From Halobacillus litoralis (GTDB lineage: Bacteria > Bacillota > Bacilli > Bacillales > Halobacillaceae), in contig NZ_JAIVAJ010000002.1 in the NCBI RefSeq assembly GCF_020171725.1, positions 248,001 to 312,000 of the forward strand: 64,000 nt of DNA. Direction: 5' to 3'. Positions 1 through 8,489 of this stretch are shown here, piece by piece (position 1 is the stretch's first letter; every line of letters starts with the position of its first letter). The position numbers and the translations under genes were made by a program. Below the pieces are notes generated by a model that saw nothing but the letters and a program-made list of their open reading frames with translations, did no database searches and was not told the origin of the DNA.

Positions 1-49
1 ATATGAGAAATACACTTGGCAAGATGAACGATGAAGAAGAAGAGGAGTA
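1..49 (+). CDS. floA: C-terminal end of a flotillin-like protein (FloA/YqfA), truncated by the window edge
   Basis: Only the last 15 codons and the TAA stop are present. The visible peptide ends in an acidic run (KMNDEEEEE). The identification rests on synteny: in Bacillus the gene just upstream of yqfC/yqfD is yqfA (floA), a membrane-domain scaffold protein, and flotillin-like FloA proteins often end in an acidic tail. The sequence itself is too short to prove this, so another upstream gene is possible. Confidence 0.45.
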
Positions 50-80
50 AACAATTTCTAAGCGATAAAGGAGAATCCTC

Positions 81-575
81 ATGGAAAGCTTAATTGAGCT
101 GATATTCAATAACATTTTCATTATCGCTATTGCAATTGGTGGAATCATCAGCTGGCTTGGGAGAGTCACAGGTAATGAGGATGAGAAGGAAACGACGCGT
201 ATGCCTTCCGGTCCTGTTCACGATGAGTCTCTCGAGCCCATGACTCCAGTCGAAGCCAGTCCTCCCCCTGAGAAAAAAGGGGAGGATCGTTTGAAGGAGT
301 ATTATGAGAAAAAGCAAGAAACCCTCGAGAAGGCGAAATCGTACGAAATTGGAGGCGGATCGAGTTACGAAACGCCGAATAGGGATATTCATACAATGGA
401 GCGTATTGTTCCGAAAAAACCGAAGAAAACCAACAAGCATGCCGTCCCATCTGCTCATTCATTCAAAACAAAAGACTGGGATCAGAAGAAACTTGCGGAA
501 GGGATTGTCATGGCCGAGATTTTAGGTCCGCCGCGAGCACATAAGCCTCACAGCTCCCATCCCAAAAAAAGATAA
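81..575 (+). CDS. Uncharacterised single-pass membrane protein in the yqfB position
   Basis: 164 residues. Residues about 5-26 form one hydrophobic segment, and the rest is polar: Pro/Glu-rich at 45-70, then Lys/Glu-rich and probably coiled, with a basic Lys/His/Pro tail. The C-terminal part around residues 128-150 (KDWDQKKLAEGIVMAEILG) is the best candidate for a conserved motif because it is less biased than the rest. The start is ATG with an AAGGAG-type site at 67-73. It follows the flotillin gene by 31 nt and ends in a strong terminator, so it is probably the last gene of the flotillin operon. I do not recognise a family. A role with membrane domains would be inference from position only. 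Confidence 0.75.
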   Translation: MESLIELIFNNIFIIAIAIGGIISWLGRVTGNEDEKETTRMPSGPVHDESLEPMTPVEASPPPEKKGEDRLKEYYEKKQETLEKAKSYEIGGGSSYETPNRDIHTMERIVPKKPKKTNKHAVPSAHSFKTKDWDQKKLAEGIVMAEILGPPRAHKPHSSHPKKR

Positions 576-576
576 C

Positions 577-616
577 AAAAAGCACGAATTGTAGTGATAC
601 AATTCGTGCTTTTTTC
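577..616. terminator. Rho-independent terminator
   Basis: A 13-bp perfect stem (581-593 with 598-610) with a GTGA loop is followed by a T run on the plus strand and preceded by an A run, so it could work both ways. It separates the upstream operon from yqfC. Confidence 0.85.
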
Positions 617-644
617 GTATAAATACGAAGAGGGGGGAAGTCGG

Positions 645-929
645 ATGGCAAAATGGCAGCAGAATATACGGGCATGGATCGGACGTTACTTCGATTTACC
701 TTCTGACGTGATGCTTGATCTGCCGAGGATTACAACCATCGGCTCCATTCACGTTTACATAGAGAACCACACAGGACTTCTGCATTTTTCTGAAGAAGAA
801 ATAAGGATTCAATACAAGAGAGGCCAGGTGCGAATTTCAGGAAAAGGTCTTGGCATAAAGATGATGTTGAAGGAAGAGTTGCTTCTAGAGGGGGAGCTCA
901 AGGCTGTTGAATTCTTCCCTGATCAATAA
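645..929 (+). CDS. yqfC: Sporulation protein YqfC
   Basis: 94 residues starting at the ATG preceded by the purine-rich site GGGGGGAAG at 632-640; an upstream in-frame GTG at 594 lies inside the terminator loop and is rejected. The protein matches YqfC (MAKWQQ... start, LPRITTIGSIHVYIENH, GKGLGIKMM), a small conserved protein of spore formers. In B. subtilis yqfC and yqfD are mother-cell genes needed for efficient sporulation. It lies 14 nt before yqfD, which has its own strong ribosome site, so the two are co-transcribed here as in Bacillus. No catalytic motif is visible; the biochemical function is unknown. Confidence 0.85.
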   Translation: MAKWQQNIRAWIGRYFDLPSDVMLDLPRITTIGSIHVYIENHTGLLHFSEEEIRIQYKRGQVRISGKGLGIKMMLKEELLLEGELKAVEFFPDQ

Positions 930-943
930 GAGGAGGTGAAGTG

Positions 944-2125
944 ATGAGGAATCAGTACGACTTCTACCAAGGGATGATGACCATCAAACTGAAAGGGAAG
1001 TTGATTGAGCCTTACCTGCAGGCATGCACAAGACAAGGGTGTCAGATCAGCCACCTCAAACGGATAGGGGATGAGGAAGTCGTCTTGACCATCCGTCTGC
1101 AGGACTGGGCTGCCGTACGTTCATTGAGGAAGAAGTACAGGTGTAAGATAACCATTGTTGGAGGGAAGGGGGTCCCTTTTCTCGTTCATAGGATGTTACG
1201 CAAAACTTCTCTCATGATTGCTTTTGCGGTAGCGCTGATCTTAATTTTCGTCTTAGCGAACACGCTCTGGTCCATTGAAGTGAAAGGGTTGAACCCTGAG
1301 CTCGAGGCGAGTGTTGAAAAAAGGTTGAAATCGTATGGCGTGTCACCTGGGAAATTAACCATTGGCATGAGTGATCCGAATGAGATTCAGGCCAAGCTTT
1401 TGGATGATATACCAGACTTGTTGTGGATCGGCGTAAAAAAACAAGGGACAAGCTATCATCTTTATGGTGTAGAGAAGATTCGTCACGATACCGATAAGAA
1501 TACCAGACCGAGTTATCTTGTGGCGGAAAAGAAAGGCATGATCATCCGTCCGTTCATTAGAAAAGGAAGACCACTTGTATCGGTTTACGACATCGTTGAA
1601 AAAGGACAGCCCCTCGCAACAGGTGAACTTGTGGAGGAGGGGGAGATCTTTGTGCATACAGAAGGTGAAGTCATCGCAGAGACGTGGTACAAAGTCGAAC
1701 AACAACTGCCGACCCGTCACATACTGAACTTGACGGATGGAGAACCTAAACGCACGTATGGGTTGAAAGTCGGTTCTATTGACCTGCCACTTTGGGGCTG
1801 GTGGGGAAAAGATGAAGGGACAATTAGAGAAGAGAACGTCATCACAGATTGGCAGATTAAAGGGTGGAAGTTACCGGTGCAATGGCAGTTCGCAGCCAGC
1901 TATAAAATGGATCCTTCTGCGTTGGAGAAGTCAAAGGAGGATCTCGGTAAAATGGGGGCTGAAACCGCAAAAAGAAGCCTGAAAAGACAGCTCGATGAAG
2001 ACGCGGAAATATTGGATGAAAAAGTTTTGCACCTCGGTGAGGAGCATGGTAAAGTAAAATTAATCCTATTATTCAAAGTGCATGAAGACATCGCGGAAAC
2101 AAAGTATATTAGCCAAGGAGATTGA
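944..2125 (+). CDS. yqfD: Sporulation protein YqfD
   Basis: 393 residues. A 90-residue cytoplasmic N-terminal region is followed by one membrane span (about residues 87-110, LMIAFAVALILIFVLANTLW) and a long extracytoplasmic part with repeated beta-like segments. This is the layout of YqfD, a sporulation protein of the YqfC-YqfD pair acting in the mother cell during engulfment. The chosen start is ATG at 944 behind AGGAGGTG (931-938); GTG at 941 is also in frame but is too close to the ribosome site. The stop overlaps the region just before phoH, which follows with a 2-nt gap. Confidence 0.87.
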   Translation: MRNQYDFYQGMMTIKLKGKLIEPYLQACTRQGCQISHLKRIGDEEVVLTIRLQDWAAVRSLRKKYRCKITIVGGKGVPFLVHRMLRKTSLMIAFAVALILIFVLANTLWSIEVKGLNPELEASVEKRLKSYGVSPGKLTIGMSDPNEIQAKLLDDIPDLLWIGVKKQGTSYHLYGVEKIRHDTDKNTRPSYLVAEKKGMIIRPFIRKGRPLVSVYDIVEKGQPLATGELVEEGEIFVHTEGEVIAETWYKVEQQLPTRHILNLTDGEPKRTYGLKVGSIDLPLWGWWGKDEGTIREENVITDWQIKGWKLPVQWQFAASYKMDPSALEKSKEDLGKMGAETAKRSLKRQLDEDAEILDEKVLHLGEEHGKVKLILLFKVHEDIAETKYISQGD

Positions 2126-2127
2126 GT

Positions 2128-3090
2128 ATGCCAGAAGACTTAAGAACGATTGATATCCAATTAGATAATACAACAGAAGCTTTGGCACTCTTCGGAACAG
2201 AGGACAGAAACCTGAAACAAATCGAAGAGCAGCTGAAAGTGACAATTATTTCAAGAGGGGAGCACGTACGGGTCTCAGGTCCTACTGAACTCGTGAAACT
2301 GGTTGAAGATATTCTCATGTCCGTGCTGAACGTGATCCGCAAAGGGTTGACGATTACAGAACGTGACATCGTATACGCAGTTGAACTTGCGAAAAAGGGA
2401 AAAATCAATCAGTTCGAGGCTCTATTTGAGGATGAAATTACGCGCAATGCAAAAGGGAAATCGATCCGTGTCAAGACTCTCGGTCAACGGAACTACGTTT
2501 CAGCCATTAAGAACAATGATCTCGTATTCGGGATTGGTCCTGCCGGTACAGGGAAAACGTACCTTGCTGTCGTCATGGCCGTCAATGCATTGAAGAATGG
2601 TGAAGTGAAGAAGATCATCTTAACGAGACCTGCTGTTGAAGCAGGGGAAAGCCTTGGTTTCCTTCCAGGAGACTTGAAAGAAAAGGTAGATCCTTATCTT
2701 CGTCCCTTATATGATTCGCTTCATGATGTTTTTGGGGCTGAGCACACGACGCGGCTAATCGATCGTGGGACCATTGAAATTGCGCCACTTGCCTACATGA
2801 GAGGACGGACGTTGGACGATGCGTTTGCCATCTTGGACGAAGCTCAGAATACAACCCCTGAACAAATGAAGATGTTTTTGACGCGGTTAGGGTTTGGTTC
2901 GAAAATGATCATCACAGGTGACATTACGCAAGTGGACTTACCGAAAGGGGTCAAGTCCGGACTGAAGGTGGCTGAAGAGAAGCTTGGTCGTGTGAAAGGA
3001 TCACAATTCATACACTTGGAACAATCCGATGTAGTCAGACACCCACTCGTACAACGCATTATTGATGCTTACGAAGGGGAAGAGAAGTAA
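2128..3090 (+). CDS. phoH: PhoH family ATPase
   Basis: 320 residues. An N-terminal KH-like region (1-110) is followed by a PhoH P-loop ATPase domain with Walker A GPAGTGKT at about residues 137-144 and Walker B ILDEAQN at about 233-239. PhoH-family ATPases are usually found next to ybeY and era and are linked to RNA metabolism; that association is also present here. The start is ATG at 2128 after AAGGAG at 2115-2120; an in-frame TTG at 2122 is too near the ribosome site. Despite the name, no Pho-box was seen in front of it, and it appears co-transcribed with yqfCD. Confidence 0.9.
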   Translation: MPEDLRTIDIQLDNTTEALALFGTEDRNLKQIEEQLKVTIISRGEHVRVSGPTELVKLVEDILMSVLNVIRKGLTITERDIVYAVELAKKGKINQFEALFEDEITRNAKGKSIRVKTLGQRNYVSAIKNNDLVFGIGPAGTGKTYLAVVMAVNALKNGEVKKIILTRPAVEAGESLGFLPGDLKEKVDPYLRPLYDSLHDVFGAEHTTRLIDRGTIEIAPLAYMRGRTLDDAFAILDEAQNTTPEQMKMFLTRLGFGSKMIITGDITQVDLPKGVKSGLKVAEEKLGRVKGSQFIHLEQSDVVRHPLVQRIIDAYEGEEK

Positions 3091-3165
3091 GACCCATGAC
3101 CTGGGTCTTACTTTCTTATGAGCTGAAATCTCACCTCTCAGCTGACCTTCATGAAGGTGTGAGAA
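3089..3165. other. Structured intergenic segment between phoH and pgpH
   Basis: An 8-bp stem with a 5-nt loop (3089-3096 with 3102-3109) is followed by a short pyrimidine tract and may be a weak terminator. Next comes a nested structure: TCTCAC at 3129-3134 pairs with GTGAGA at 3159-3164 around a perfect ACCTTC/GAAGGT hairpin (3145-3158), while AGCTG at 3121-3125 can alternatively pair with CAGCT at 3139-3143. The two foldings compete. Function unknown. Confidence 0.4.
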
Positions 3166-3240
3166 AAGTCATGGACATCGCTCCACAAGATAGAAAGCTG
3201 CCTTTCATACAAGGAGAATAACTTTCAATGAGGTGTAAAC

Positions 3241-5349
3241 ATGAATAATAAACCTTCCGTTCTATGGCGCTGGCGATTTTGGATGTCCTTGTCTCTTCCG
3301 GTGCTTATCGTTGCGATTGTGTTCATGGCGTCCGCCTTCTCCAATATACATAAAAAGACGTACAGCTTAGAAAAGTACGGTACCGCCCCGGAAACCATTT
3401 ACTCTCCGATTACAATCGAAAATGAGAAAGAAACCGACAGACAGATGAGAGAAGCATTGCAGTCTGTAGAAGATCGTTATTCTGTTTCGAAAACGATTAC
3501 AGAAGAAAGAATTGAAAAAGTAGATGAAATTTTTGAAGTCGTCAAAGAGGTAGGAAGAGATAAAGAACCCCAGGAGAACTTCATGGATCAAACTTCGGAA
3601 ATTCAGTCATTGATTTCTGAAGACCTGGCTGAATCACTGCCAGTAGAACTGTTCAGGCCACTGCTGTCTGCCGAGGAGGCAGAGCTCAACGAGGCAAGAG
3701 AGATGCTGGTTTCCGCCCTTCGAGGTTCTTTTGAAGGAGGGATCCGTTCCACGGATCTTGCAGGGCAAAAACGAAGTCTTGAGCTGAAAATTGAATACTC
3801 AAGCATTCCGGAGTCGTTGCAGCAAGTCGTAACTGACATAGGAAGTTATGCGTTGGTGGAGAACGCTCTGTATGATGCCGGGGAGACTGATGCGGCGAGG
3901 AAAGAGGCGATCTCCAACGTCGATCCCAATATGATCAGGTCAGGGGAAGTGATCGTCGAAGAAGGGGCGACCATCTCAAGCGATATTTACGATGAACTGA
4001 TGCTCACGGGCTTGTTAGATGAGAAGAAGAACCTCCTGCCGCTTCTAGGACTCGGGGTCCTTACGGTTCTGCTTGCCCTCGTGTTTTATTATGAGACTTC
4101 AAGAGCTGTGAAAGCAGACGAATTGAATCGACAGCACGTCTATGTTTTGACGGCTATCTCCATTTTCATGATTCTCATGATGAAAGGTTTCGGCCTTTTT
4201 GTTACAGTGGGACAGCCCCTGTATTATTGTATGCCGGTCGCTACTGGAGTCATGTTGATCAAGCTGCTCTGTCATGAACGTATGGCGATTGTGATGTCGC
4301 TGATCTATGCTGTTATGGCGATGGTTCTTATGAATGGACAACTGTCGGGGCCAGTCAATGGTACAGCTGGTGCTTATATTCTTGTCACTCAATTGGCTGC
4401 TATTTTCTTTTTGATCCAAACGAAAGACCGCTTGTCCATTATTCGAGCAAGCTCAGCTGTGGCTGTGACTAATATATGCATGGTGCTCTTCTTTCTATTC
4501 GTCTCTTTTGAGAAATACTCCTGGGTGGATGTGTTCATCTACAGTGGATATGGCTTAGCGGGAGCATTCATTGCCGGCGTACTTACGCTTGGTCTGCTTC
4601 CATTTATCGAAACCTGGTTCGGAATCCTGTCTGATAACAAGCTGCTGACACTGGCCAGTCCGAATCAGCCTTTACTTAGGAAGCTGCTCATGGAAGCTCC
4701 TGGTACTTATCATCACAGCATAATGGTGGCAAACTTAAGTGAAGCAGCATGTGAATCGATTGGAGCCAATGGGCTGCTTGCTCGTGTAGGGGCTTATTAC
4801 CATGACCTTGGCAAGACGAAAGAGCCCCACTATTTCATTGAAAATCAGATGAAGATGCGTAATCCACACGATTTTCTCGATCCGGAGCAAAGTGCCGATA
4901 TTATTATTCGTCACCCGGAAGAAGGGGCGAAGCTTTTAGAGAAGGAAAAACTGCCTAAAGAAATCATCGATATTGCGAAACAGCACCATGGCACGACCCT
5001 CTTGAAGTATTTTTATTATCAGGCACAGGAAGAGAGGGCTCATGTGAGTGAAGGCGATTATCGATATCCGGGGCCCAAGCCACAGTCGAAAGAGGCAGCC
5101 GTTGTCTGTGTGTGTGACTCTGTGGAAGCGGCTGTCCGGTCTCTTGGAGAACCGACAGAAGAAAAAATCAAGAAGATCGTCCATTCGATCATCGAAGACC
5201 GCCTTCTTGATGGACAATTTGACGAAAGTGACTTAACGTTTAAGGAAGTCAATCAAATGGAACATGCCATTTGTGAAACACTTCAGGGTATTTTTCACTC
5301 AAGAATTCAATATCCTGAAGCAAAAACGGTTGTAAAGGAGGCAAAATAA
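3241..5349 (+). CDS. pgpH: Membrane HD-domain c-di-AMP phosphodiesterase PgpH (YqfF)
   Basis: 702 residues. TM1 (about 14-34) is followed by a large extracytoplasmic 7TMR-HDED domain to about residue 270, a block of roughly seven membrane spans (270-470), and a cytoplasmic HD hydrolase domain with TYHHS near 488-492 and the HD pair in AYYHDLGK near 521-522. PgpH-type enzymes cleave cyclic di-AMP and thereby affect potassium and osmolyte transport, which matters in a salt-tolerant cell. Full family length. The ATG sits 5 nt after AGGTG. The stop codon overlaps the ybeY start by one base (TAATG), so the genes are translationally coupled. Confidence 0.92.
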   Translation: MNNKPSVLWRWRFWMSLSLPVLIVAIVFMASAFSNIHKKTYSLEKYGTAPETIYSPITIENEKETDRQMREALQSVEDRYSVSKTITEERIEKVDEIFEVVKEVGRDKEPQENFMDQTSEIQSLISEDLAESLPVELFRPLLSAEEAELNEAREMLVSALRGSFEGGIRSTDLAGQKRSLELKIEYSSIPESLQQVVTDIGSYALVENALYDAGETDAARKEAISNVDPNMIRSGEVIVEEGATISSDIYDELMLTGLLDEKKNLLPLLGLGVLTVLLALVFYYETSRAVKADELNRQHVYVLTAISIFMILMMKGFGLFVTVGQPLYYCMPVATGVMLIKLLCHERMAIVMSLIYAVMAMVLMNGQLSGPVNGTAGAYILVTQLAAIFFLIQTKDRLSIIRASSAVAVTNICMVLFFLFVSFEKYSWVDVFIYSGYGLAGAFIAGVLTLGLLPFIETWFGILSDNKLLTLASPNQPLLRKLLMEAPGTYHHSIMVANLSEAACESIGANGLLARVGAYYHDLGKTKEPHYFIENQMKMRNPHDFLDPEQSADIIIRHPEEGAKLLEKEKLPKEIIDIAKQHHGTTLLKYFYYQAQEERAHVSEGDYRYPGPKPQSKEAAVVCVCDSVEAAVRSLGEPTEEKIKKIVHSIIEDRLLDGQFDESDLTFKEVNQMEHAICETLQGIFHSRIQYPEAKTVVKEAK

Positions 5350-5822
5350 TGATTCATATTGATTTTCAAGACGAAACGAATTCTGTTGATGAGGCGTTTG
5401 TAGACCTGATCCAGCGAATTATTAAGTTTGCAGGAGAAAAAGAAGGGGTAAACACTGAATCCGAAGTGTCGATCAGTTTTGTTGATAATGATGAAATTCA
5501 GGAAATTAACCGAAATTATAGACAGAAAGACTACGCGACCGACGTCATTTCATTTGCCATGCAGGAACAAGTGGAAGGCGAAATGAATATTTTAAATGAA
5601 GATATGCCGCAAATGCTTGGAGATATCGTGATTTCTGTAGATAAAGCTAAGGAGCAGGCTGAAGAATACAACCATTCTTTGGAGCGCGAATTCGGATTTC
5701 TCGCTCTGCACGGCTTTCTTCATTTATTAGGCTATGACCATATGAATGAAGAAGAGGAAAAGGCCATGTTCGGCCGTCAAGAGGAGATCTTGAATGAGTT
5801 CGGGCTCGAGCGGTCGGAGTAA
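5349..5822 (+). CDS. ybeY: Endoribonuclease YbeY (rRNA maturation factor)
   Basis: 157 residues, the normal length. The zinc-binding signature H-x3-H-x5-H is present as LHGFLHLLGYDH at about residues 119-130, preceded by the conserved RQKDYATDVISF strand. YbeY acts in 16S rRNA 3' end processing and ribosome quality control. The start codon overlaps the pgpH stop. The 3' end overlaps dgkA by 29 nt, a longer overlap than usual. Confidence 0.95.
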   Translation: MIHIDFQDETNSVDEAFVDLIQRIIKFAGEKEGVNTESEVSISFVDNDEIQEINRNYRQKDYATDVISFAMQEQVEGEMNILNEDMPQMLGDIVISVDKAKEQAEEYNHSLEREFGFLALHGFLHLLGYDHMNEEEEKAMFGRQEEILNEFGLERSE

Positions 5823-6177
5823 AAAGAAGTCGATTGGCTTCAGGTTTGCTTGGAACGGAATCCAAGAAGTATGCAGGACAGAGCGTAATTTTCGAATTCA
5901 TCTTACAGCTGTCGCAGTCGTCGTTACGGCCGGCATTCTGCTTGGTTTGAGCCCGTTGGAGTGGGCGGTCATTGTGTTGATCTGCTCACTCGTCATGGCT
6001 CTTGAAATGGTCAACTCGAGTATTGAAAGAATCATGGATTACTTAGCTCCTGAAAAGCATCCGATGGCGGGGTTGATTAAGGATATGGCGGCTGGTGCCG
6101 TCTTGGTAGCTAGTATCGGCGCCGTCCTCATTGCCTTCTTCCTGCTTCTCCCTAAAATCGTCGATCTGCTATCCTAA
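5794..6177 (+). CDS. dgkA: Diacylglycerol/undecaprenol kinase DgkA
   Basis: 127 residues with three membrane spans (about 38-55, 58-76, 98-120) and the signature ALEMVNSSIERIMD (about 68-81) carrying the catalytic Glu and Asn of the DgkA family. In Gram-positive bacteria this enzyme phosphorylates undecaprenol and recycles the lipid carrier for cell-wall synthesis. The ATG lies inside the end of ybeY, with GAGATCTTGA as a possible ribosome site. B. subtilis has cdd between dgkA and era; here era follows directly. Confidence 0.93.
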   Translation: MSSGSSGRSKKKSIGFRFAWNGIQEVCRTERNFRIHLTAVAVVVTAGILLGLSPLEWAVIVLICSLVMALEMVNSSIERIMDYLAPEKHPMAGLIKDMAAGAVLVASIGAVLIAFFLLLPKIVDLLS

Positions 6178-6246
6178 GATGAAACGCGGGATTTTTTGTA
6201 GTAAAATGAAATGGAAAGAAAGTTATAGATTTTTGGAGGAACAACA

Positions 6247-7152
6247 ATGACCGAATCATTTAAATCAGGCTTTGTCGCCATCGTAGGACGCCCGAACGTA
6301 GGGAAGTCCACATTTATGAACCGTGTAATCGGGGAAAAAATCGCGATCATGAGTGACAAACCACAAACAACAAGAAACAAAATACAAGGTGTGATGACAG
6401 ATAAGGACTCTCAAGTCATCTTCATCGACACACCAGGAATCCACAAGCCGAAGCACAAGCTCGGCGACTTTATGGTGAACGTTGCGGAAAGTACGCTTAA
6501 TGAAGTGGACGCTGTTCTATTCATGATTAATGCTGAAGAGGGATATGGCCGCGGTGATCAATTCATTATGGATCGATTGCAGCGAGTGAATCAGCCTGTC
6601 TACCTCGTCATTAACAAAATTGACAAAGTTCATCCAGACAAGTTACTTCCTCTTATTGAGCAGTACAAAGAGATGGTGGACTTTGAAGAGATCATCCCGA
6701 TTTCCGCACTTGAAGGTAATAATGTTGATCATCTTCTAGGCGTTTTGAAGCAGCAACTGCCGGAAGGCCCGCAGTTCTATCCCGAAGATCAAATCACAGA
6801 TCACCCGGAACGCTTTGTAATCAGCGAGTTCATCCGTGAAAAGGTACTTCACTTAACGAGAGAGGAAATTCCTCATTCCATTGCCGTTGTGATCGAAGGA
6901 ATCGAACCGAGGGAAGACTCAAATGCTGTCTTTATTCAAGCTGCCATCATTGTCGAGAGGAAATCTCAAAAAGGGATTATCATCGGCAAGCAGGGAAGCA
7001 TGCTTAAAGAAGTAGGTACGCGCGCTCGCAAGGACATCGAGGCTCTTCTCGGAAGCAAAGTGTACTTGGAGTTGTGGGTGAAAGTGCAGAAGGACTGGCG
7101 GAACCGTCAAATTCAATTGAACGATTTCGGGTATCACGACGACGAATATTAA
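6247..7152 (+). CDS. era: GTPase Era
   Basis: 301 residues. The G domain has G1 GRPNVGKS (15-22), G3 DTPG (61-64) and G4 NKID (124-127), followed by a C-terminal KH domain with the GKQG loop near residue 240. Era binds the 3' end of 16S rRNA and promotes 30S maturation, fitting its neighbours ybeY and phoH. The ATG follows TTTGGAGGAA at 6233-6242. It is separated from dgkA by 69 nt without a terminator, so read-through from the operon is likely. Confidence 0.96.
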   Translation: MTESFKSGFVAIVGRPNVGKSTFMNRVIGEKIAIMSDKPQTTRNKIQGVMTDKDSQVIFIDTPGIHKPKHKLGDFMVNVAESTLNEVDAVLFMINAEEGYGRGDQFIMDRLQRVNQPVYLVINKIDKVHPDKLLPLIEQYKEMVDFEEIIPISALEGNNVDHLLGVLKQQLPEGPQFYPEDQITDHPERFVISEFIREKVLHLTREEIPHSIAVVIEGIEPREDSNAVFIQAAIIVERKSQKGIIIGKQGSMLKEVGTRARKDIEALLGSKVYLELWVKVQKDWRNRQIQLNDFGYHDDEY

Positions 7153-7250
7153 AGGTTGGAAAAAATTAAGTCACATGATAATCAGAATGGGGAAGCAAGC
7201 TAAACATGTAAGCCAAAATGAGTTTCATTAAACGAAAGGCGGTGTTTCTT

Positions 7251-7406
7251 GTGCTCGATAACCTTTCATGGAATGTATTCAGTAAAACCGGGGACATTGA
7301 AACCTATTTGTTAATGAAAGAGTTGGAGTCTCAAGATCGGCAGTCTGAAATAAAAGCTTCCTCACCTGAAGTTCATGAAGAGCGTTTGAATGACCTTGAT
7401 TGGTAA
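7251..7406 (+). CDS. yqzL: YqzL-family small protein
   Basis: 51 residues from a GTG start preceded by AAAGGCGGTG (7235-7244). The core LSWNVFSKTGDIETYLLMKELE matches the small YqzL family found between era and recO in Bacillaceae. An upstream in-frame ATG at 7218 would add an 11-residue basic stretch but lacks a ribosome site and does not fit the family start. The short C-terminal extension (SQDRQSEIKASSPE) is unlike the B. subtilis protein. Function unknown; the conserved place before recO suggests co-expression only. Confidence 0.7.
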   Translation: MLDNLSWNVFSKTGDIETYLLMKELESQDRQSEIKASSPEVHEERLNDLDW

Positions 7407-7424
7407 AGTAAGCAGGTGAGTCCG

Positions 7425-8171
7425 TTGTTGGAAAAAATCGAAGGCATTGTCATCCGTACACGAGATTACGGAGAAACCCATAAGATTGTAACGTTGTTCA
7501 CCAGAGAAAAAGGCAAGATCGGCGTCATGGCGAGAGGCGCGAAAAAGCCTAAAAGCCGTACAGCCTCCGTCACACAGCCTTTTATTCACGGAATGTATCT
7601 CATTCAAATAGGGTCAGGGTTAGGATCAATGAGCCAGGGAGAAATGATATCCTCCTTACGAGGTATAAGGGAAGATATCGTCAATACAGCTTACGCCTCT
7701 TATTTGGCGGAGTTGACCGATAAGCTCATTGAGGAAAAACAACCTGACCCTTTTATGTATGAGCAATTTCTTAAAACGCTTGAATGGATCAATGAGGGAA
7801 AAGACCCCAACATCCTTTCGATGATGTACGAGTTGAAAATGTTCAAAAAAGCGGGCTTCGCGCCTGTAGTCGACCAATGTGTCCATTGCGGCCGGACGGA
7901 AGGTCCTTATTCGTTTTCGATGATGGAAGGCGGGCTTCTTTGTTACCGGTGTAAGGCGCGGGACCCTGAAGCATACGGTCTACCCGATCCACTTCCCAAG
8001 CTGTTACGAGTGTTTTTACATATGGATGTCAAACGGTTGGGTGAAATATCTATGAAGGAGCAAAACAAGAAATTGTTGCGTCAGATCATGGATGAGTATT
8101 ATGATCGGTACGGTGGATATTTCATTAAATCCAAAAAGTTCTTAAGTCAGCTTGATTTATTTTCAGAGTAA
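7425..8171 (+). CDS. recO: DNA repair protein RecO
   Basis: 248 residues from the TTG start at 7425, which gives MLEKIEGIVIRT and aligns with other RecO N-termini; AGCAGGTGA at 7411-7419 then serves as ribosome site. A GTG at 7416 is the alternative and would add three residues. RecO has an N-terminal OB fold (1-80), a helical domain, and a zinc site formed by C152, C155, C173 and C176. It loads RecA with RecF and RecR and anneals single strands during recombinational repair. Confidence 0.93.
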   Translation: MLEKIEGIVIRTRDYGETHKIVTLFTREKGKIGVMARGAKKPKSRTASVTQPFIHGMYLIQIGSGLGSMSQGEMISSLRGIREDIVNTAYASYLAELTDKLIEEKQPDPFMYEQFLKTLEWINEGKDPNILSMMYELKMFKKAGFAPVVDQCVHCGRTEGPYSFSMMEGGLLCYRCKARDPEAYGLPDPLPKLLRVFLHMDVKRLGEISMKEQNKKLLRQIMDEYYDRYGGYFIKSKKFLSQLDLFSE

Positions 8172-8214
8172 TGTTTGACAACAATCCATAAATTCAGTAT
8201 GATTCTATTACTTA

Positions 8215-8418
8215 AACAAGTGTTGCAGAGAAGGAAAGTAGTAGTCAGAGCCCACGAATTTAGCGAGTCTGTGATGGTGAGAGACAGACATTGATGGACT
8301 GATGAAGGCATTCTGGAGCGACAGATCGTAAAAGTGGCTTCCGTACGGGAGCAATTAGGGTGGAACCGCGGATCAACCGTCCCTATGTCTATTGCAGACA
8401 TAGGGACGGTTTTTTTAT
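8215..8418 (+). promoter_or_regulatory. Glycine T-box leader controlling glyQS
   Basis: The T-box core AGGGTGGAACCGCG is at 8357-8370, followed by a 15-bp terminator stem (8376-8390 with 8396-8410) and a T run. A specifier loop reads GAAGGCA, with the glycine codon GGC at 8307-8309. The TGGA in the T-box can pair with the UCCA end of tRNA-Gly. Uncharged tRNA-Gly binding should stabilise the antiterminator and allow transcription of glyQ and glyS. This fills the whole 318-base gap between recO and glyQ. Confidence 0.95.
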
Positions 8419-8489
8419 TTTCTCATGAGTTCGTACCTAACAATGCTTTCATGGAGCCAGCTTTACCACTATAAGGAGGGAAAGACGAA

